In this document: one piece after another, positions 15,125 through 24,217 of the stretch
Layout: each line of letters opens with the position of its first letter
Position numbering within the stretch: the first letter of the stretch is position 1
Assembly (NCBI GenBank): GCA_965199665.1
Contig: OZ241208.1
Span: 3,596,001-3,660,000, forward strand
DNA from: JAVVHH01 sp965199665
Lineage (GTDB): Bacteria > Pseudomonadota > Alphaproteobacteria > Acetobacterales > Acetobacteraceae
Reading direction: 5' to 3'
DNA: 64,000 nt
Position numbers and translations under genes: made by a program
The notes under the pieces: model-generated
The model's input: the letters and a program-made list of their open reading frames with translations, nothing else
What the model was told of the DNA's origin: nothing
Databases searched by the model: none

Positions 15125-18100
15125 GTGCGGGCCCGCATCGTCCGGCTCGCCATTGCCGGGTTCAAAAGCTTCCCCGAGCCGGCCGCCGTCGAGATCCTGC
15201 CGGGGCTGACCGGCATCGTCGGCCCCAACGGGTGCGGCAAGAGCAACGTGACGGACGCGCTGCGCTGGGCCATGGGCGAGGCGTCGGCGCGGACCATGCG
15301 CGGCACCGAGATGGACGACGTGATCTTCGCCGGGACCACGTCGCGGGCGGCCCGCAACCTGGCCGAAGTGTCGCTGGTGCTGGAGCGCGACGAGGCGGCC
15401 GCGGCCGGGTTCCCCGCGCCGTTCGCGGCGGAAACGGAGCTGGCTGTGGTGCGCCGGATCGAGCGCGGCGCCGGCAGCGCCTACCGCGTGAACGGGCGGG
15501 AGGCGCGGGCGCGGGACGTGCAGACCTTGTTCGCCGACCTGGCGTCCGGCGCGCGGTCGTCGGGCATGGTGAGCCAGGGCCGGGTCAGCGCGCTGGTGGC
15601 GGCGCGGCCGGAGGAGCGGCGGCAGGTGCTGGAGGAGGCCGCGGGCATTTCCGGGCTGCACGCGCGGCGGGCGGAAGCGGAAACGCGGCTGCGGGCGGCG
15701 GAAGCCAATCTGGAGCGGGCGGAGGAGCGCCGGACCATCCTGGCGGCGCAGTTGGACGGGCTCGCGGCGCAGGCGCGGCAGGCGCAGCGCTACCGGGCGC
15801 TGTCGGCCGCGGTGGGCGAGGCGGAAGCGCTGGCCTTGACCGTGGCGCAGGCGCGGACCCGGCGGGCGGCCGAGGCGGCCACGGCGGGATTTGCGGCGGC
15901 GGAGGCGGGCGTGACGCGGGCGGCGGCCGAGTTGGTCGCGGCAAGCGCGCGGGCGGCGGCGGCCGCTGCCGCGGTCCCGCCGTGCCGGGCGACGGACGCG
16001 GCGGCGCGCACCGCGTTCGAGCGAGCGCGGGTGGCGGGCGAAGGCGCGCAAGCCGAGATCGCCCGCGCCCGCGCCGCGCTGGCCGCCGCGCAGGCGCGCG
16101 AGGCCCAGGTCGGGCGCGACCTGGGCCATGCCAAAACAATCGCCGCGGAGGCCGGCGGGGCCGATTCCCGGCTCGACGCAGAGGCCGCGCGGTTGGCCGA
16201 GGAGGCCGCGCGCTACCCGGCGGCGCTCGCGGCGGCACGGGACGCCGCGGCCGCGGCCGCAGCCGCGATGGCGGCGGCGGAAGAGGCGGCGACGGTGGCT
16301 ACCGAGCGGTCAGCGGCGCTGGGGGCGCAGGCGGCCGCGCTCGGCGGCGTGCTGGCCGCAGCCGAGGCGCGCGCGCGGCGGGCCGAGGACGCCGTGGCGA
16401 GGGTGCGCGCCGAGCAGATGCGCGCCGAGTCGCAGGCGCCCGACCCGGCCTCCGTCCAACACGCCGCCGCGGCGGATGCGTCGGCGCGCGACGCGGCGGA
16501 GGCGGCGCGGGCCCGGGCGGAGGCGGCCGAGGCGGCGCGGGCGGCATCCCTGCCGGCGGCCAGTGCGGCGCGGGAGCGGCTGCATCGGGCGGAGGCGGCA
16601 CGCTCCAAGCTGGCCGCGGAGGTCGCCGGGCTGTCGCAGGTGCTGGCGGTGCGGGATGGCGAGCGATGGCCGCCGATGATCGATCGGTTGGACGTGCCGG
16701 CCGGGTTGGAAGCGGCGCTGGGGGCGGCGCTGGGCGACGAGCTGGCCGCGGCGGCCGACCCGGCAGCGGCGCGGCACTGGCGGGAACTCCCCGGGCTGGA
16801 TGCGCCGCCACCGCAGCCCGGTGAACCGCTGACGTCGCTGGTACGGGGCCCGGCGGTGCTGGGGCGGGCGCTGGCCGGCGTGGCGGTGGTGGCGGACGAG
16901 GCGGCCGGGTCGGCGGCGCAGGCGACGCTGCGGCCCGGGCAGACCCTGGTGTCGCGCGCGGGCGCGGTGTGGCGGTGGGACGGCTATACGGTCCGCTCGG
17001 GCGCACCCACGGCGGCGGCGGTGCGGCTGCAGCAGCGCAACCGGTTGAACGAGCTGCAGCATCAGCTGACCGGCGCGACGGAGGCCGCGGCGGCGGCGCG
17101 AACGACACGGGAGGCGGCCGATGCCGCCGAGCGTGCCGCGACCGCGGAGGATGCGGCGGCGCGCTCGGCGCTGCGGACCGCGCTGGCCGCGGCCGAGCGC
17201 GCGCGGGAGGCGGCGGCCGCCCTGGCCGCACGAGCGGCTGCGAGCGCAACCCGGCGGGCGGAGCTGCGGGCGCAGGCGGAAGCGGCGGCGCCGGAGCGGG
17301 CGGAGGCGGAGGCCGCCCTGCAAGCAGCCCGGCGCGAGCGGGAGGCGGCGCCCAATCTCACCCTGCTACGCGGCGAGGCGGAGCGGAGCCGGGCGGCCCA
17401 GGCCGCCGCCCGCGGCCGCGACCGGGACGCGCAACTGGCGCTGCAGACGCTCGAGCGCACGCAGGCGGGGCGGCGGCACCGGGCCGGGGTGATCGGGCGC
17501 GAACGGGACGATGCGCGGCTGCGGGCCGCCGATGCGCGCAGCCGGGTGGTGGATCTCACGGCGCGGGCGGCCGAGGTGACGGCGGAGGTGGCGGCGCTTG
17601 CCGGCGCGCCCGCCGGAGCGAGCGAACGGGCGGCAGCCGTCGAGCAGGCGCTCCGCGAGGCCGGCGCCGCGCAGGGAGCCGCGGCCGCCGCGCTCGCCGC
17701 GGCCGAGCGCGACGAGGCGGCGGCGCAGGCGGCCCTGCGCGCGGCCGAGCAGGCCTCGTTCGCCGCGCGGGAAGGCATGGTGCGGGCGGAGGCGGCGCGC
17801 GAGGCAGCCGCCGCCGCGGCGGCGGTCGCCGAAGCGGCGGTCGCGGAGCGGGCGGGCGCGCTGGACTGGCCGGCGGTGCCCCCGGACGTGTCTGCCGCCG
17901 CCGAGGAGCGCGCGCGGGCGCGCTGGCAGCGCCTGCTCCGCGAGCGCGACGCCCTGGGCCCGGTCAACCTCCGGGCGGAGGGGGAGGCGGACGCGCTGGC
18001 GACGGAGGTGGCGAGCATCGCCGCCGAGCGCGACGAGATCGGCAGCGCGATCGCCAAGCTGCGGGGCGGCATCGGGCACCTCAACCGGGAGGGCCGCGAG

Positions 18101-18589
18101 CGGCTCGGCCAGATGTTCACGGAGGTGGACCGTCACTTCCAGACGCTGTTCGCGCGCATGTTCGGCGGCGGGCGGGCGCATCTGGCGCTGGTGGGGTCGG
18201 ACGATCCCCTGGAGGCCGGGCTGGAGATCTTCGCCCAGCCGCCCGGCAAGAAGCTGGCGACGCTGTCGCTGCTCTCCGGCGGCGAGCAGGCGCTGACGGC
18301 GTTGAGCCTGATCTTTGCCGTGTTCCGCTGCAACCCGGCGCCGCTCTGCGTGCTCGACGAGGTCGACGCGCCGCTGGATGACGCCAACGTGGAACGGTTC
18401 TGCGCCCTGCTGGCCGACACGGTGGCGGAGACGGGCACGCGCTTTCTGGTGGTGACGCACCATCACCTGACCATGGCGCGGATGGACCGGCTGTATGGCG
18501 TGACGATGCAGGAGCGCGGGGTGTCGCGCTTGCTGTCGGTCGATCTCGGCGCGGCGGTGCGGATGGTGGACGCGGTGGCGGCCGAGTGA
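15125..18589 (+). CDS. smc: Chromosome segregation protein SMC
   Basis: A 1154-residue condensin ATPase. The N-terminal head has GFKSF and Walker A GPNGCGKSN. Two long Ala/Glu/Arg-rich coiled coils flank a hinge at about residues 510-650. The C-terminal head has the ABC signature LSGGEQALTALSLIFAVF and Walker B VLDEVDAPLDDANVERF. GTG 15125 is the first start that gives the normal VRARIVRLAIAGFKSF opening; the ATG further upstream lies inside dsbA. The extreme GC and Ala content of the coils creates long false frames on both strands. It ends 2 bp before the convergent GT4 gene, with no terminator visible between. Confidence 0.97.
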   Translation: MRARIVRLAIAGFKSFPEPAAVEILPGLTGIVGPNGCGKSNVTDALRWAMGEASARTMRGTEMDDVIFAGTTSRAARNLAEVSLVLERDEAAAAGFPAPFAAETELAVVRRIERGAGSAYRVNGREARARDVQTLFADLASGARSSGMVSQGRVSALVAARPEERRQVLEEAAGISGLHARRAEAETRLRAAEANLERAEERRTILAAQLDGLAAQARQAQRYRALSAAVGEAEALALTVAQARTRRAAEAATAGFAAAEAGVTRAAAELVAASARAAAAAAAVPPCRATDAAARTAFERARVAGEGAQAEIARARAALAAAQAREAQVGRDLGHAKTIAAEAGGADSRLDAEAARLAEEAARYPAALAAARDAAAAAAAAMAAAEEAATVATERSAALGAQAAALGGVLAAAEARARRAEDAVARVRAEQMRAESQAPDPASVQHAAAADASARDAAEAARARAEAAEAARAASLPAASAARERLHRAEAARSKLAAEVAGLSQVLAVRDGERWPPMIDRLDVPAGLEAALGAALGDELAAAADPAAARHWRELPGLDAPPPQPGEPLTSLVRGPAVLGRALAGVAVVADEAAGSAAQATLRPGQTLVSRAGAVWRWDGYTVRSGAPTAAAVRLQQRNRLNELQHQLTGATEAAAAARTTREAADAAERAATAEDAAARSALRTALAAAERAREAAAALAARAAASATRRAELRAQAEAAAPERAEAEAALQAARREREAAPNLTLLRGEAERSRAAQAAARGRDRDAQLALQTLERTQAGRRHRAGVIGRERDDARLRAADARSRVVDLTARAAEVTAEVAALAGAPAGASERAAAVEQALREAGAAQGAAAAALAAAERDEAAAQAALRAAEQASFAAREGMVRAEAAREAAAAAAAVAEAAVAERAGALDWPAVPPDVSAAAEERARARWQRLLRERDALGPVNLRAEGEADALATEVASIAAERDEIGSAIAKLRGGIGHLNREGRERLGQMFTEVDRHFQTLFARMFGGGRAHLALVGSDDPLEAGLEIFAQPPGKKLATLSLLSGGEQALTALSLIFAVFRCNPAPLCVLDEVDAPLDDANVERFCALLADTVAETGTRFLVVTHHHLTMARMDRLYGVTMQERGVSRLLSVDLGAAVRMVDAVAAE

Positions 18590-18591
18590 TC

Positions 18592-19725
18592 TCAGGTGCG
18601 GGCGGCGAGGTGCCCGAGCATGGCCTGACCGATCGCCTTGGGCGCGTAGGTGGAGCGGATGGCATCGACCGTCTCGAACGGCAGGCGCTCCGGCCCATTG
18701 AGTAGCCGCTCCATCGCGCCGGCCCATTCCTCGACGGCGGACGGGTCGTTCACGTAGCTGGCGCGGCCAAGTGTCGATTCCGGTAACGCATAGGCCCGGC
18801 TCACCAGGGTCGGCACGCCGAACCCCATCGCCTCGACGGCCGGCACGCCGCAGCCTTCGTATAGCGACGGCAGCACGAACAAGCGCGCATGGGCGTAGTA
18901 CGAGCCCAGCGTGCGGTCGTCCACGAAGCCCAGCACCTGCACGCGGTCGGCCAGTTCGGCGGGCACGGCCTGGCGGATGAACGCCTTGTTGGCCTCCGAC
19001 GCCTTGCCGATCAGATACAACTGCACGTCGCGATCCTGATGGGCGACCGCCACGAACGCCTTGAGCAGGGTCAGGACGTTCTTGTGCGGGAATTGATGGC
19101 AGACGGAAAGGATGTAGGGCCGATCGAGGCGGTCCTGCAGCGATGCCGGCCGCTCGGACGGCAGGAGCGGCTCAAGTCGCCGCCAATCCACCGCGTTGAA
19201 CACGACTTCGCATCGCTCGGCGACGCCGGCGCCGAACTGCCCGCGGATCAGCTCGCGCTCGGATTCCGAGATGAGGAGCACCAGGTCGGCCTGATCGAAC
19301 ATCTTGGGCAGATGGTAGTCGAGCCAGGCGCGGCGCTTGCTCGAGTGGTAGTGCGGGAAGATGCGATACTGGATGTCGTGCAGGATCACGCCCCGGCGGC
19401 GCTCGCTGCGGCGGACGCGGGGCGGACAGAAATAATTCGGGTAGATCGCCCAGTCATGCGGCGTGCGCCGGTTCTCGAACAGGAATTCCTGCACGAAGCG
19501 CAGCGATTTCGGGCCGTTGAGGCCGAGATACTGCGACACGTCGATACCGGGGTGGCCGCGCAACCAGCTCAGGAAATCGGGCGACAGGTCTCGGTCGCGC
19601 CCATAGGTGACGGACACGCGCGCCTCCGTCTCGGCCAGGCCCTTGATCCAGCTATAGATGCCGAATTCGGTACCGCCGATCATGCTGTGCCGGATCGTGT
19701 AGAGAGGGATGTTGATCGCAACCAT
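18592..19725 (-). CDS. Glycosyltransferase family 4
   Basis: A 377-residue GT-B enzyme. The N-terminal domain begins MVAINIPLYTIRHSMIGGTE with the GGTE loop. The C-terminal domain shows YILSVCHQFPHKN (R/K donor loop), VQVLGFVDDRTLGSYYAHA and the diagnostic LPSLYEGCGVPAVEAMGFGVP with its E-x7-E. This donor domain resembles mannosyl/rhamnosyl GT4 enzymes. ATG 19725 was chosen because the next 63 upstream codons do not resemble the family. It is a lone gene, convergent with smc and divergent from the ATP synthase operon, so it does not belong to the GT cluster at the window start. Acceptor unknown. Confidence 0.88.
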   Translation of the reverse strand: MVAINIPLYTIRHSMIGGTEFGIYSWIKGLAETEARVSVTYGRDRDLSPDFLSWLRGHPGIDVSQYLGLNGPKSLRFVQEFLFENRRTPHDWAIYPNYFCPPRVRRSERRRGVILHDIQYRIFPHYHSSKRRAWLDYHLPKMFDQADLVLLISESERELIRGQFGAGVAERCEVVFNAVDWRRLEPLLPSERPASLQDRLDRPYILSVCHQFPHKNVLTLLKAFVAVAHQDRDVQLYLIGKASEANKAFIRQAVPAELADRVQVLGFVDDRTLGSYYAHARLFVLPSLYEGCGVPAVEAMGFGVPTLVSRAYALPESTLGRASYVNDPSAVEEWAGAMERLLNGPERLPFETVDAIRSTYAPKAIGQAMLGHLAART

Positions 19726-19907
19726 GACGCGCGTCTCAAATGTCAGAGGTGCCGAATTCCGCGGTAGGCCGATGAACGACCCAGCATGGCTCAACTTTGA
19801 GACAATACCACAATTCCATACGGGAAAGCAAAGATGGCGGGAGGGGCCCCAGCAGCCCGCTCGATGGGAAAGCCCACTATAAATCAACCGCTCGCGCGCG
19901 CCCAGCC

Positions 19908-19936
19908 TTGACACCCCTACCCCCCGAAGCTAGCAA
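19908..19936 (+). promoter_or_regulatory. Candidate sigma70 promoter of the F0 ATP synthase operon
   Basis: TTGACA at 19908-19913 is a perfect -35 hexamer. After a 17-bp spacer, TAGCAA at 19931-19936 is a weak -10. The start codon of atpI is at 19983, which would give a 5' leader of about 40 bases. The rest of the 257-bp gap (19726-19982) between the divergent GT4 and atpI shows no further convincing signal. Confidence 0.5.
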
Positions 19937-19982
19937 ACCGGCGCCTTTGCGGCACGGCCGATAGGGCGGGCGAGGGGCGGAC

Positions 19983-20294
19983 ATGGGCGATCGGGATGAC
20001 GGCTCCTTCGAGGAGCGCCTGCGCAGCGCGCAGGAACGGCAGGTGGCAGCAGCGCCCAAGCCGGCGCCCGCGTCGGACGGAACGCCGAGCCCGATGGGGA
20101 TCGGCGCCCGGGTCGGGGTCGAACTGGTGTCTGCGCTCGCCGTCGGACTCGCGATCGGCTGGGGTCTGGATTGGTTGCTGGGGACACGGCCCTGGTTACT
20201 GGCGCTGTTCGTGCTGCTCGGCGGCGCGGCCGGCGTGGCAAATGTTTGGCGGTTGATGTTGCCGTCCAAGGCGCGTCGCACGCCGGGGTTGTGA
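19983..20294 (+). CDS. atpI: ATP synthase assembly protein AtpI
   Basis: A 103-residue membrane protein with a charged, Pro/Ala-rich N-terminal half and two transmembrane helices (VGVELVSALAVGLAIGWGLD and LLALFVLLGGAAGVANV). It belongs to the AtpI/AtpZ family that heads F0 operons, helps assemble the c-ring and may carry Mg2+/Ca2+. It is the first gene of atpI-B-E-F'-F. Length is normal for alphaproteobacteria. Confidence 0.9.
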   Translation: MGDRDDGSFEERLRSAQERQVAAAPKPAPASDGTPSPMGIGARVGVELVSALAVGLAIGWGLDWLLGTRPWLLALFVLLGGAAGVANVWRLMLPSKARRTPGL

Positions 20295-20310
20295 GGGAAG
20301 GGAACGGGTT

Positions 20311-21069
20311 TTGGCGGTCGAAGGCGAACCAAAGATCGACGCGCTGGGGCAGTTCGAGCTGCACAGCGCCTTGGGTGCCGTCGGGCGCTCCGTCAACTTC
20401 ACCAACTCCAACCTGATGATGGTGATCGGCGCGGGCCTCGTGCTGGCCACTCTGTATTACGGCGCGCGTCCGCGGGCGATCGTGCCGGGCCGGCTGCAAG
20501 CGCTGGCAGAACTGGCGTATTCCGGCCTGATGGACATGGCCGTCGGCGCGATCGGGCCGGAAGGCAAGCGCTACTTCCCGTTCGTGTTCGCAATCTTCTT
20601 CTTCGTGCTGATGGGCAACGTCCTCGGCCTGATCCCCTACTCCTTCACCTACACGAGCCATATCGCGGTGACCGCCGGGCTGGCGGTGATGGTGATCGTG
20701 GTGGCCACCGTCGTCTCCTTGCGGATCCACGGCTGGCACTTCTTCAGCTACTTCTTCCCCGAGGGGGCGCCCAAGGCACTGGCGCCGCTGATCATCCCGG
20801 TCGAGGTCATCTCCTACCTGTCGCGGCCGGTGAGCCTCTCCATCCGGTTGTTCGCCAACATGGTGGCCGGCCACGTGATGTTCGAAGTGTTCGCCAGCTT
20901 CATCCTGCTCCTGGCCGGTGCGGGCGTGGTGACGGGCGCCCTGGGCGTCATGCCACTCGCGATCACGGTCGTGCTCGAAGGCTTCGAACTGCTCGTCGCC
21001 GCGCTGCAGGCCTACGTGTTCGCGGCCCTGACCTGCATCTACCTGCACGACGCGGTGCATCTGCACTAA
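20311..21069 (+). CDS. atpB: ATP synthase F0 subunit a
   Basis: A 252-residue polytopic stator subunit forming the proton half-channels. It starts with TTG at 20311 behind a GGAAGGGAACGG Shine-Dalgarno. Characteristic segments are LGLIPYSFTYTSH and the essential arginine in SLSIRLFANMVAGH, followed by the C-terminal helix FELLVAALQAYVFAALTCIYLHD. The length is typical. It works with subunits c, b and b'. Confidence 0.97.
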   Translation: MAVEGEPKIDALGQFELHSALGAVGRSVNFTNSNLMMVIGAGLVLATLYYGARPRAIVPGRLQALAELAYSGLMDMAVGAIGPEGKRYFPFVFAIFFFVLMGNVLGLIPYSFTYTSHIAVTAGLAVMVIVVATVVSLRIHGWHFFSYFFPEGAPKALAPLIIPVEVISYLSRPVSLSIRLFANMVAGHVMFEVFASFILLLAGAGVVTGALGVMPLAITVVLEGFELLVAALQAYVFAALTCIYLHDAVHLH

Positions 21070-21139
21070 CGCGCGGCGCCGTGCAGTTGCGCCAACCGGC
21101 GCGACCCCCTCATCCCTGTCACCGAAAGGACCTGACCCC

Positions 21140-21397
21140 ATGGACCCGCAAACCGCTATCGCCACCGCCCAAGCCACCGTCGCCGCCTACAAGGCGCTCG
21201 GCGCAGGCATCGCCGTGATCGCCCTTGCCGGCGTCGGCCTGGGCCTCGGCAGCATCTTCTCCGCGATGGTGACCTCCGTTGCCCGTAACCCGTCGGCCCG
21301 CGACGTCGTGTTCCCGATCGGCATTCTTGGCTTCGCGCTGACGGAAGCCGTGGCGCTGTTCGCGCTGCTGATCGCGTTCTTGATCCTCTTCACCTGA
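21140..21397 (+). CDS. atpE: ATP synthase F0 subunit c
   Basis: An 85-residue two-helix subunit of the proton-driven rotor ring. The polar loop is SVARNPSAR and the ion-carrying acid is the Glu in GFALTEAVALFALL. The residues around this Glu lack the Na+-site pattern, so it is proton-coupled. It has a good AAGGA Shine-Dalgarno (21125-21129) before ATG 21140. A stem-loop follows the gene, consistent with the higher dose of c needed relative to a and b. Confidence 0.97.
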   Translation: MDPQTAIATAQATVAAYKALGAGIAVIALAGVGLGLGSIFSAMVTSVARNPSARDVVFPIGILGFALTEAVALFALLIAFLILFT

Positions 21398-21421
21398 GCC
21401 GACCACTTCCGTCGACGACAT

Positions 21422-21445
21422 AGGCCGGCCATCGGGCCGGCCTTT
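21422..21445 (+). terminator. Intercistronic hairpin between atpE and atpF'
   Basis: A perfect 9-bp inverted repeat (AGGCCGGCC, ATCG, GGCCGGCCT) is followed by TT, 25 bp after atpE. It could act as a partial terminator or a 3' stability element that raises the amount of atpE message relative to the b subunits. Confidence 0.55.
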
Positions 21446-21466
21446 CCACATCCGGACGCGAGGCGC

Positions 21467-21964
21467 ATGCCCCAGCTCGATTTCGCCAACCCGCTGACGA
21501 TCTCCCAGGTCGTCTGGATGTTCATCATCTTCGCCGCGCTCTACACCGCCCTGCGCTACTGGGCCCTGCCGCAGGTTGGCAGCGTGATCGAGATGCGCGA
21601 GGAGCGGATCGCCAGCGATCTGCAAAGCGCGCGGCTGGCCAAGGAAGAAGCCGACCGCGCGGTGACCGAGATCGCCGAGCGGGGCCGCGCGACCTCGGCC
21701 GAGGCACAGGCGCAGGTTGCCGCGGCCGCCGACAAGGCCAAGCGCGAGGCCGCCGACCAGGCCCGTGCCGATACGGAACAGCTCGACCGCCAACTCGCGG
21801 AAGCAGAGCGGCGGATCGCCGCCGCGCGGGGCGACGCCATGGGCGCGCTGCGCCAGGTGGCAACCGACACGGCCACGGCCGTCGTGTCCCGCCTCACCGG
21901 GCATTCGCCCGACCCGGCGCGCGTCGACGATGCCGTCGGCGCCGTCATGTCCGCCCGGAGCTGA
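21467..21964 (+). CDS. ATP synthase F0 subunit b' (b-type peripheral stalk)
   Basis: A 165-residue protein with one N-terminal transmembrane helix (ISQVVWMFIIFAALYTALRYWALP) and a long charged coiled coil. It is one of two b-type subunits that form a heterodimeric peripheral stalk in alphaproteobacteria. Being the first of the pair, and having the VWMFIIFAALY helix, it is the b' (AtpF2/AtpG) type. Its stop is 2 bp before the next b gene, so they are coupled. The assignment of b' versus b is by order and could be reversed. Confidence 0.9.
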   Translation: MPQLDFANPLTISQVVWMFIIFAALYTALRYWALPQVGSVIEMREERIASDLQSARLAKEEADRAVTEIAERGRATSAEAQAQVAAAADKAKREAADQARADTEQLDRQLAEAERRIAAARGDAMGALRQVATDTATAVVSRLTGHSPDPARVDDAVGAVMSARS

Positions 21965-21966
21965 GC

Positions 21967-22482
21967 ATGGAACACCACGAGAGCTTCTTCGGGAACCCGC
22001 GGACCTGGATCGGTCTGGCGTTCTTCATCTTCTACGCCCTCTTCGGCCGCAAGATCTGGGCGGCGCTGACCGGGCTGCTGGACAAGCGGGCGGCCACCAT
22101 CCGCGCCGATCTGGCCGAAGCGTCCCGCCTGCGCACCGAGGCGGAAGCCATGCTGAAGGATGCGCAACGGCAGCGCGAGCAGGCCGCGGTGGAAGCCAAG
22201 GCGATGTTGGATCACGCGCGGTCGGAAGCGACCAACGTCGCCGAGGCCGCCCGCAAGGAAGCCGCCGATGCCGCCAAGCGGCGCGAGCGCATGGCGATGG
22301 ACCGGATCAGCGCGGCGGAAAAGGCCGCGGTGACGGAAGTGCGCCAGGCCGCCGCCGATATCGCGGCACGGGCAGCCGAGCAGGTCATCGCCGGCGGCTT
22401 CGGGGCCGAGCAGGATGCCGCGCTGCTGGACCGGGCGATCCAGGGTCTGCCGGCCGCCTTGGCGAGCCGTCGCGCCGCGTAA
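21967..22482 (+). CDS. atpF: ATP synthase F0 subunit b
   Basis: A 171-residue second b-type subunit. A short N-terminal helix (TWIGLAFFIFYALFGRKIW) is followed by DKRAATIRADLAEASRLRTEAE and a long Ala/Glu/Arg coiled coil typical of AtpF. It pairs with the preceding b' subunit to link F0 to F1. It is the last gene of the operon and is followed by a clear intrinsic terminator. The F1 genes are not in the window, as expected for alphaproteobacteria, where F0 and F1 are at separate loci. Confidence 0.94.
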   Translation: MEHHESFFGNPRTWIGLAFFIFYALFGRKIWAALTGLLDKRAATIRADLAEASRLRTEAEAMLKDAQRQREQAAVEAKAMLDHARSEATNVAEAARKEAADAAKRRERMAMDRISAAEKAAVTEVRQAAADIAARAAEQVIAGGFGAEQDAALLDRAIQGLPAALASRRAA

Positions 22483-22506
22483 CGATCGGTCCACAATCAG
22501 ACGGCG

Positions 22507-22532
22507 AAGGGCGGCCTCGGGCCGCCCTTTTT
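22507..22532 (+). terminator. Intrinsic terminator of the F0 operon
   Basis: A 10-bp perfect stem (AAGGGCGGCC, TCG loop, GGCCGCCCTT) runs into five T residues (22528-22532), 25 bp after the atpF stop. It is a canonical Rho-independent terminator. Confidence 0.9.
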
Positions 22533-22588
22533 GTTTGCGCCAACGTAGAGTTCATCTAGTCTCGACCTATTCGTATCGTGAGGCCGTT

Positions 22589-24175
22589 GTGAACTCGTTA
22601 GGAAAAATTACGAAAACCTTCGGCCTGGCCCTGTGTCTCGCCTCCGGCTTCTCCAACGCGCATGGCGCGGCGTTCCGTTACGCCAACGATGGCGACGCGA
22701 ACTCGATGGATCCCTACACGCGCAGCGAGACGTTCCTGCTGACGTTCACCCAGAATTTCTACGACCCGCTGGTGCGGCGCGACCGCACGCTCAAGGTCGA
22801 GCCGGCGCTGGCCGAGAGCTGGGAGACGCCGAACCCCCTCACCTGGCGCTTCCACCTGCGCCGCGGGGTCAAGTTCCAGGACGGGCAGGACTTCACCGCC
22901 GACGACGTGGTGTTCTCCTGGAAGCGGGCCACCGGGCCGGGGAGCCAGATCAACTCCTACTTCCAGGCCGTGCAGGAGATGAAGAAGGTCGACGACTTCA
23001 CCGTCGACGTCATCACCAAGGTGCCGGACCCGATCTTCGTGGAGGAGATTACCTCCTGGGTCATCATGTCGAAGGCCTGGTGCGAGGCGCATGATTCCGC
23101 CCAGCCAGTGGACCTGACCAAGGCCGGCGAGAATTACGCTACCCGGCACGCCAACGGCACCGGCCCCTACATCCTCGACAAGCGCGAGCCCGACCAAAGC
23201 ACCACCATGCACGCCAACCCGGCTTGGTGGGACAAGATGCCCGGCAACGCGACCGAGGTGACGTTCCAGGTCATCGCCAATGCGGCCACCCGGGTCAGCG
23301 CGCTGCTCTCCGGGCAGGTGGACATGATCTACACGGTGCCGCCGCAGAACATCCAGCAGATGGAACGGACCCCGGGGATCAAGCTGTGGATGACACCGGA
23401 ACTGCGCACGGTGTTCCTCGGCTTCGACGTCGCGCGGCCCGAGCTGCTCAAGTCGGACGTCAAGGGCAAGAACCCGTTTCAGGACAAGCGGGTGCGGCAG
23501 GCCTTCTACCAAGCCATCGACATCGAAGCGATCCGCCAGCGCGTGATGCGCGGGCAGTCTCATCCGACCGGGCTGATGTACGGCCCCGGCGTCGGCGCCT
23601 ACGAGGCGAACCAAGACACCCGCTATCCCTACAACCCGGAGGAGAGCAAGAAGCTGCTCGCCGAGGCGGGCTACCCGAACGGCTTCGGCGTGACGCTGGA
23701 CTGCCCCAACGATCGCTACGTCAACGACGAGGCGATCTGCCAGGCGGTGACGGCCATGCTGGCGCGCGCGGGGATCAAGGTAACGCTCGCGGCGCAGACC
23801 CGGCTCAAGTATTTCGCCGAGATCAGCAATCCGGACTACCACACCAGCTTCTACATGCTGGGCTGGACGCCCAACACCTACGATGCGTGGAACTCGCTGT
23901 TCAACCTGCTGGGCTCGCGCAACGGCACGCGGGGCGTGTTCAACGATGGCGGCTGGTCCAATGCGCGCTTCGACGAGCTGCTCGATCAGGCGGCCGTGGA
24001 GACAGACAAGTCCAAGCGGCAGGCGCAGCTCAACGAGGCGTCTAAGATCGCCAAGGACGAGGTGGCGACCATCCCGCTACACCAGCAGGTGATCGTGTGG
24101 GCCAGCAAGGCCACGATCGACCTGGTGCAGCCAGCCGACAACACCTTCCCGCTACGCTACGTCACGGTGAAGTAG
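22589..24175 (+). CDS. ABC transporter substrate-binding protein, family 5 (oligopeptide type)
   Basis: A 528-residue periplasmic binding protein of the OppA/DppA/MppA class. GTG 22589 begins a signal peptide (MNSLGKITKTFGLALCLASG) cleaved near AHG-A. The mature part starts AAFRYANDGDANSMDPYT and has the family signature LRRGVKFQDGQDFTADDVVFSWKR, GTGPYILDKREPDQ, and RQAFYQAIDIEAIRQ. It should bind a peptide or similar solute for import. No permease or ATPase genes adjoin it, so its membrane partners are elsewhere. It is convergent with a second family-5 binding protein that is only distantly similar. Confidence 0.93.
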   Translation: MNSLGKITKTFGLALCLASGFSNAHGAAFRYANDGDANSMDPYTRSETFLLTFTQNFYDPLVRRDRTLKVEPALAESWETPNPLTWRFHLRRGVKFQDGQDFTADDVVFSWKRATGPGSQINSYFQAVQEMKKVDDFTVDVITKVPDPIFVEEITSWVIMSKAWCEAHDSAQPVDLTKAGENYATRHANGTGPYILDKREPDQSTTMHANPAWWDKMPGNATEVTFQVIANAATRVSALLSGQVDMIYTVPPQNIQQMERTPGIKLWMTPELRTVFLGFDVARPELLKSDVKGKNPFQDKRVRQAFYQAIDIEAIRQRVMRGQSHPTGLMYGPGVGAYEANQDTRYPYNPEESKKLLAEAGYPNGFGVTLDCPNDRYVNDEAICQAVTAMLARAGIKVTLAAQTRLKYFAEISNPDYHTSFYMLGWTPNTYDAWNSLFNLLGSRNGTRGVFNDGGWSNARFDELLDQAAVETDKSKRQAQLNEASKIAKDEVATIPLHQQVIVWASKATIDLVQPADNTFPLRYVTVK

Positions 24176-24183
24176 CCGGACGC

Positions 24184-24217
24184 GACCGCGACGAGCCCGG
24201 CCGGGCTCGTCGCGGTC
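24184..24217. terminator. Bidirectional terminator between two convergent binding-protein genes
   Basis: A perfect 15-bp inverted repeat (GACCGCGACGAGCCC, GGCC loop, GGGCTCGTCGCGGTC) lies 8 bp after the plus-strand gene and includes the first bases of the minus-strand gene's stop codon. No strong T-tract is present on either side. Confidence 0.75.

Noticed and set aside
15125..18589. Several long alternative frames within smc on both strands
   Set aside because: They are Ala/Arg/Pro- or Gly/Arg-rich shadows of the coiled-coil coding sequence; the smc frame alone has Walker A, signature and Walker B motifs.
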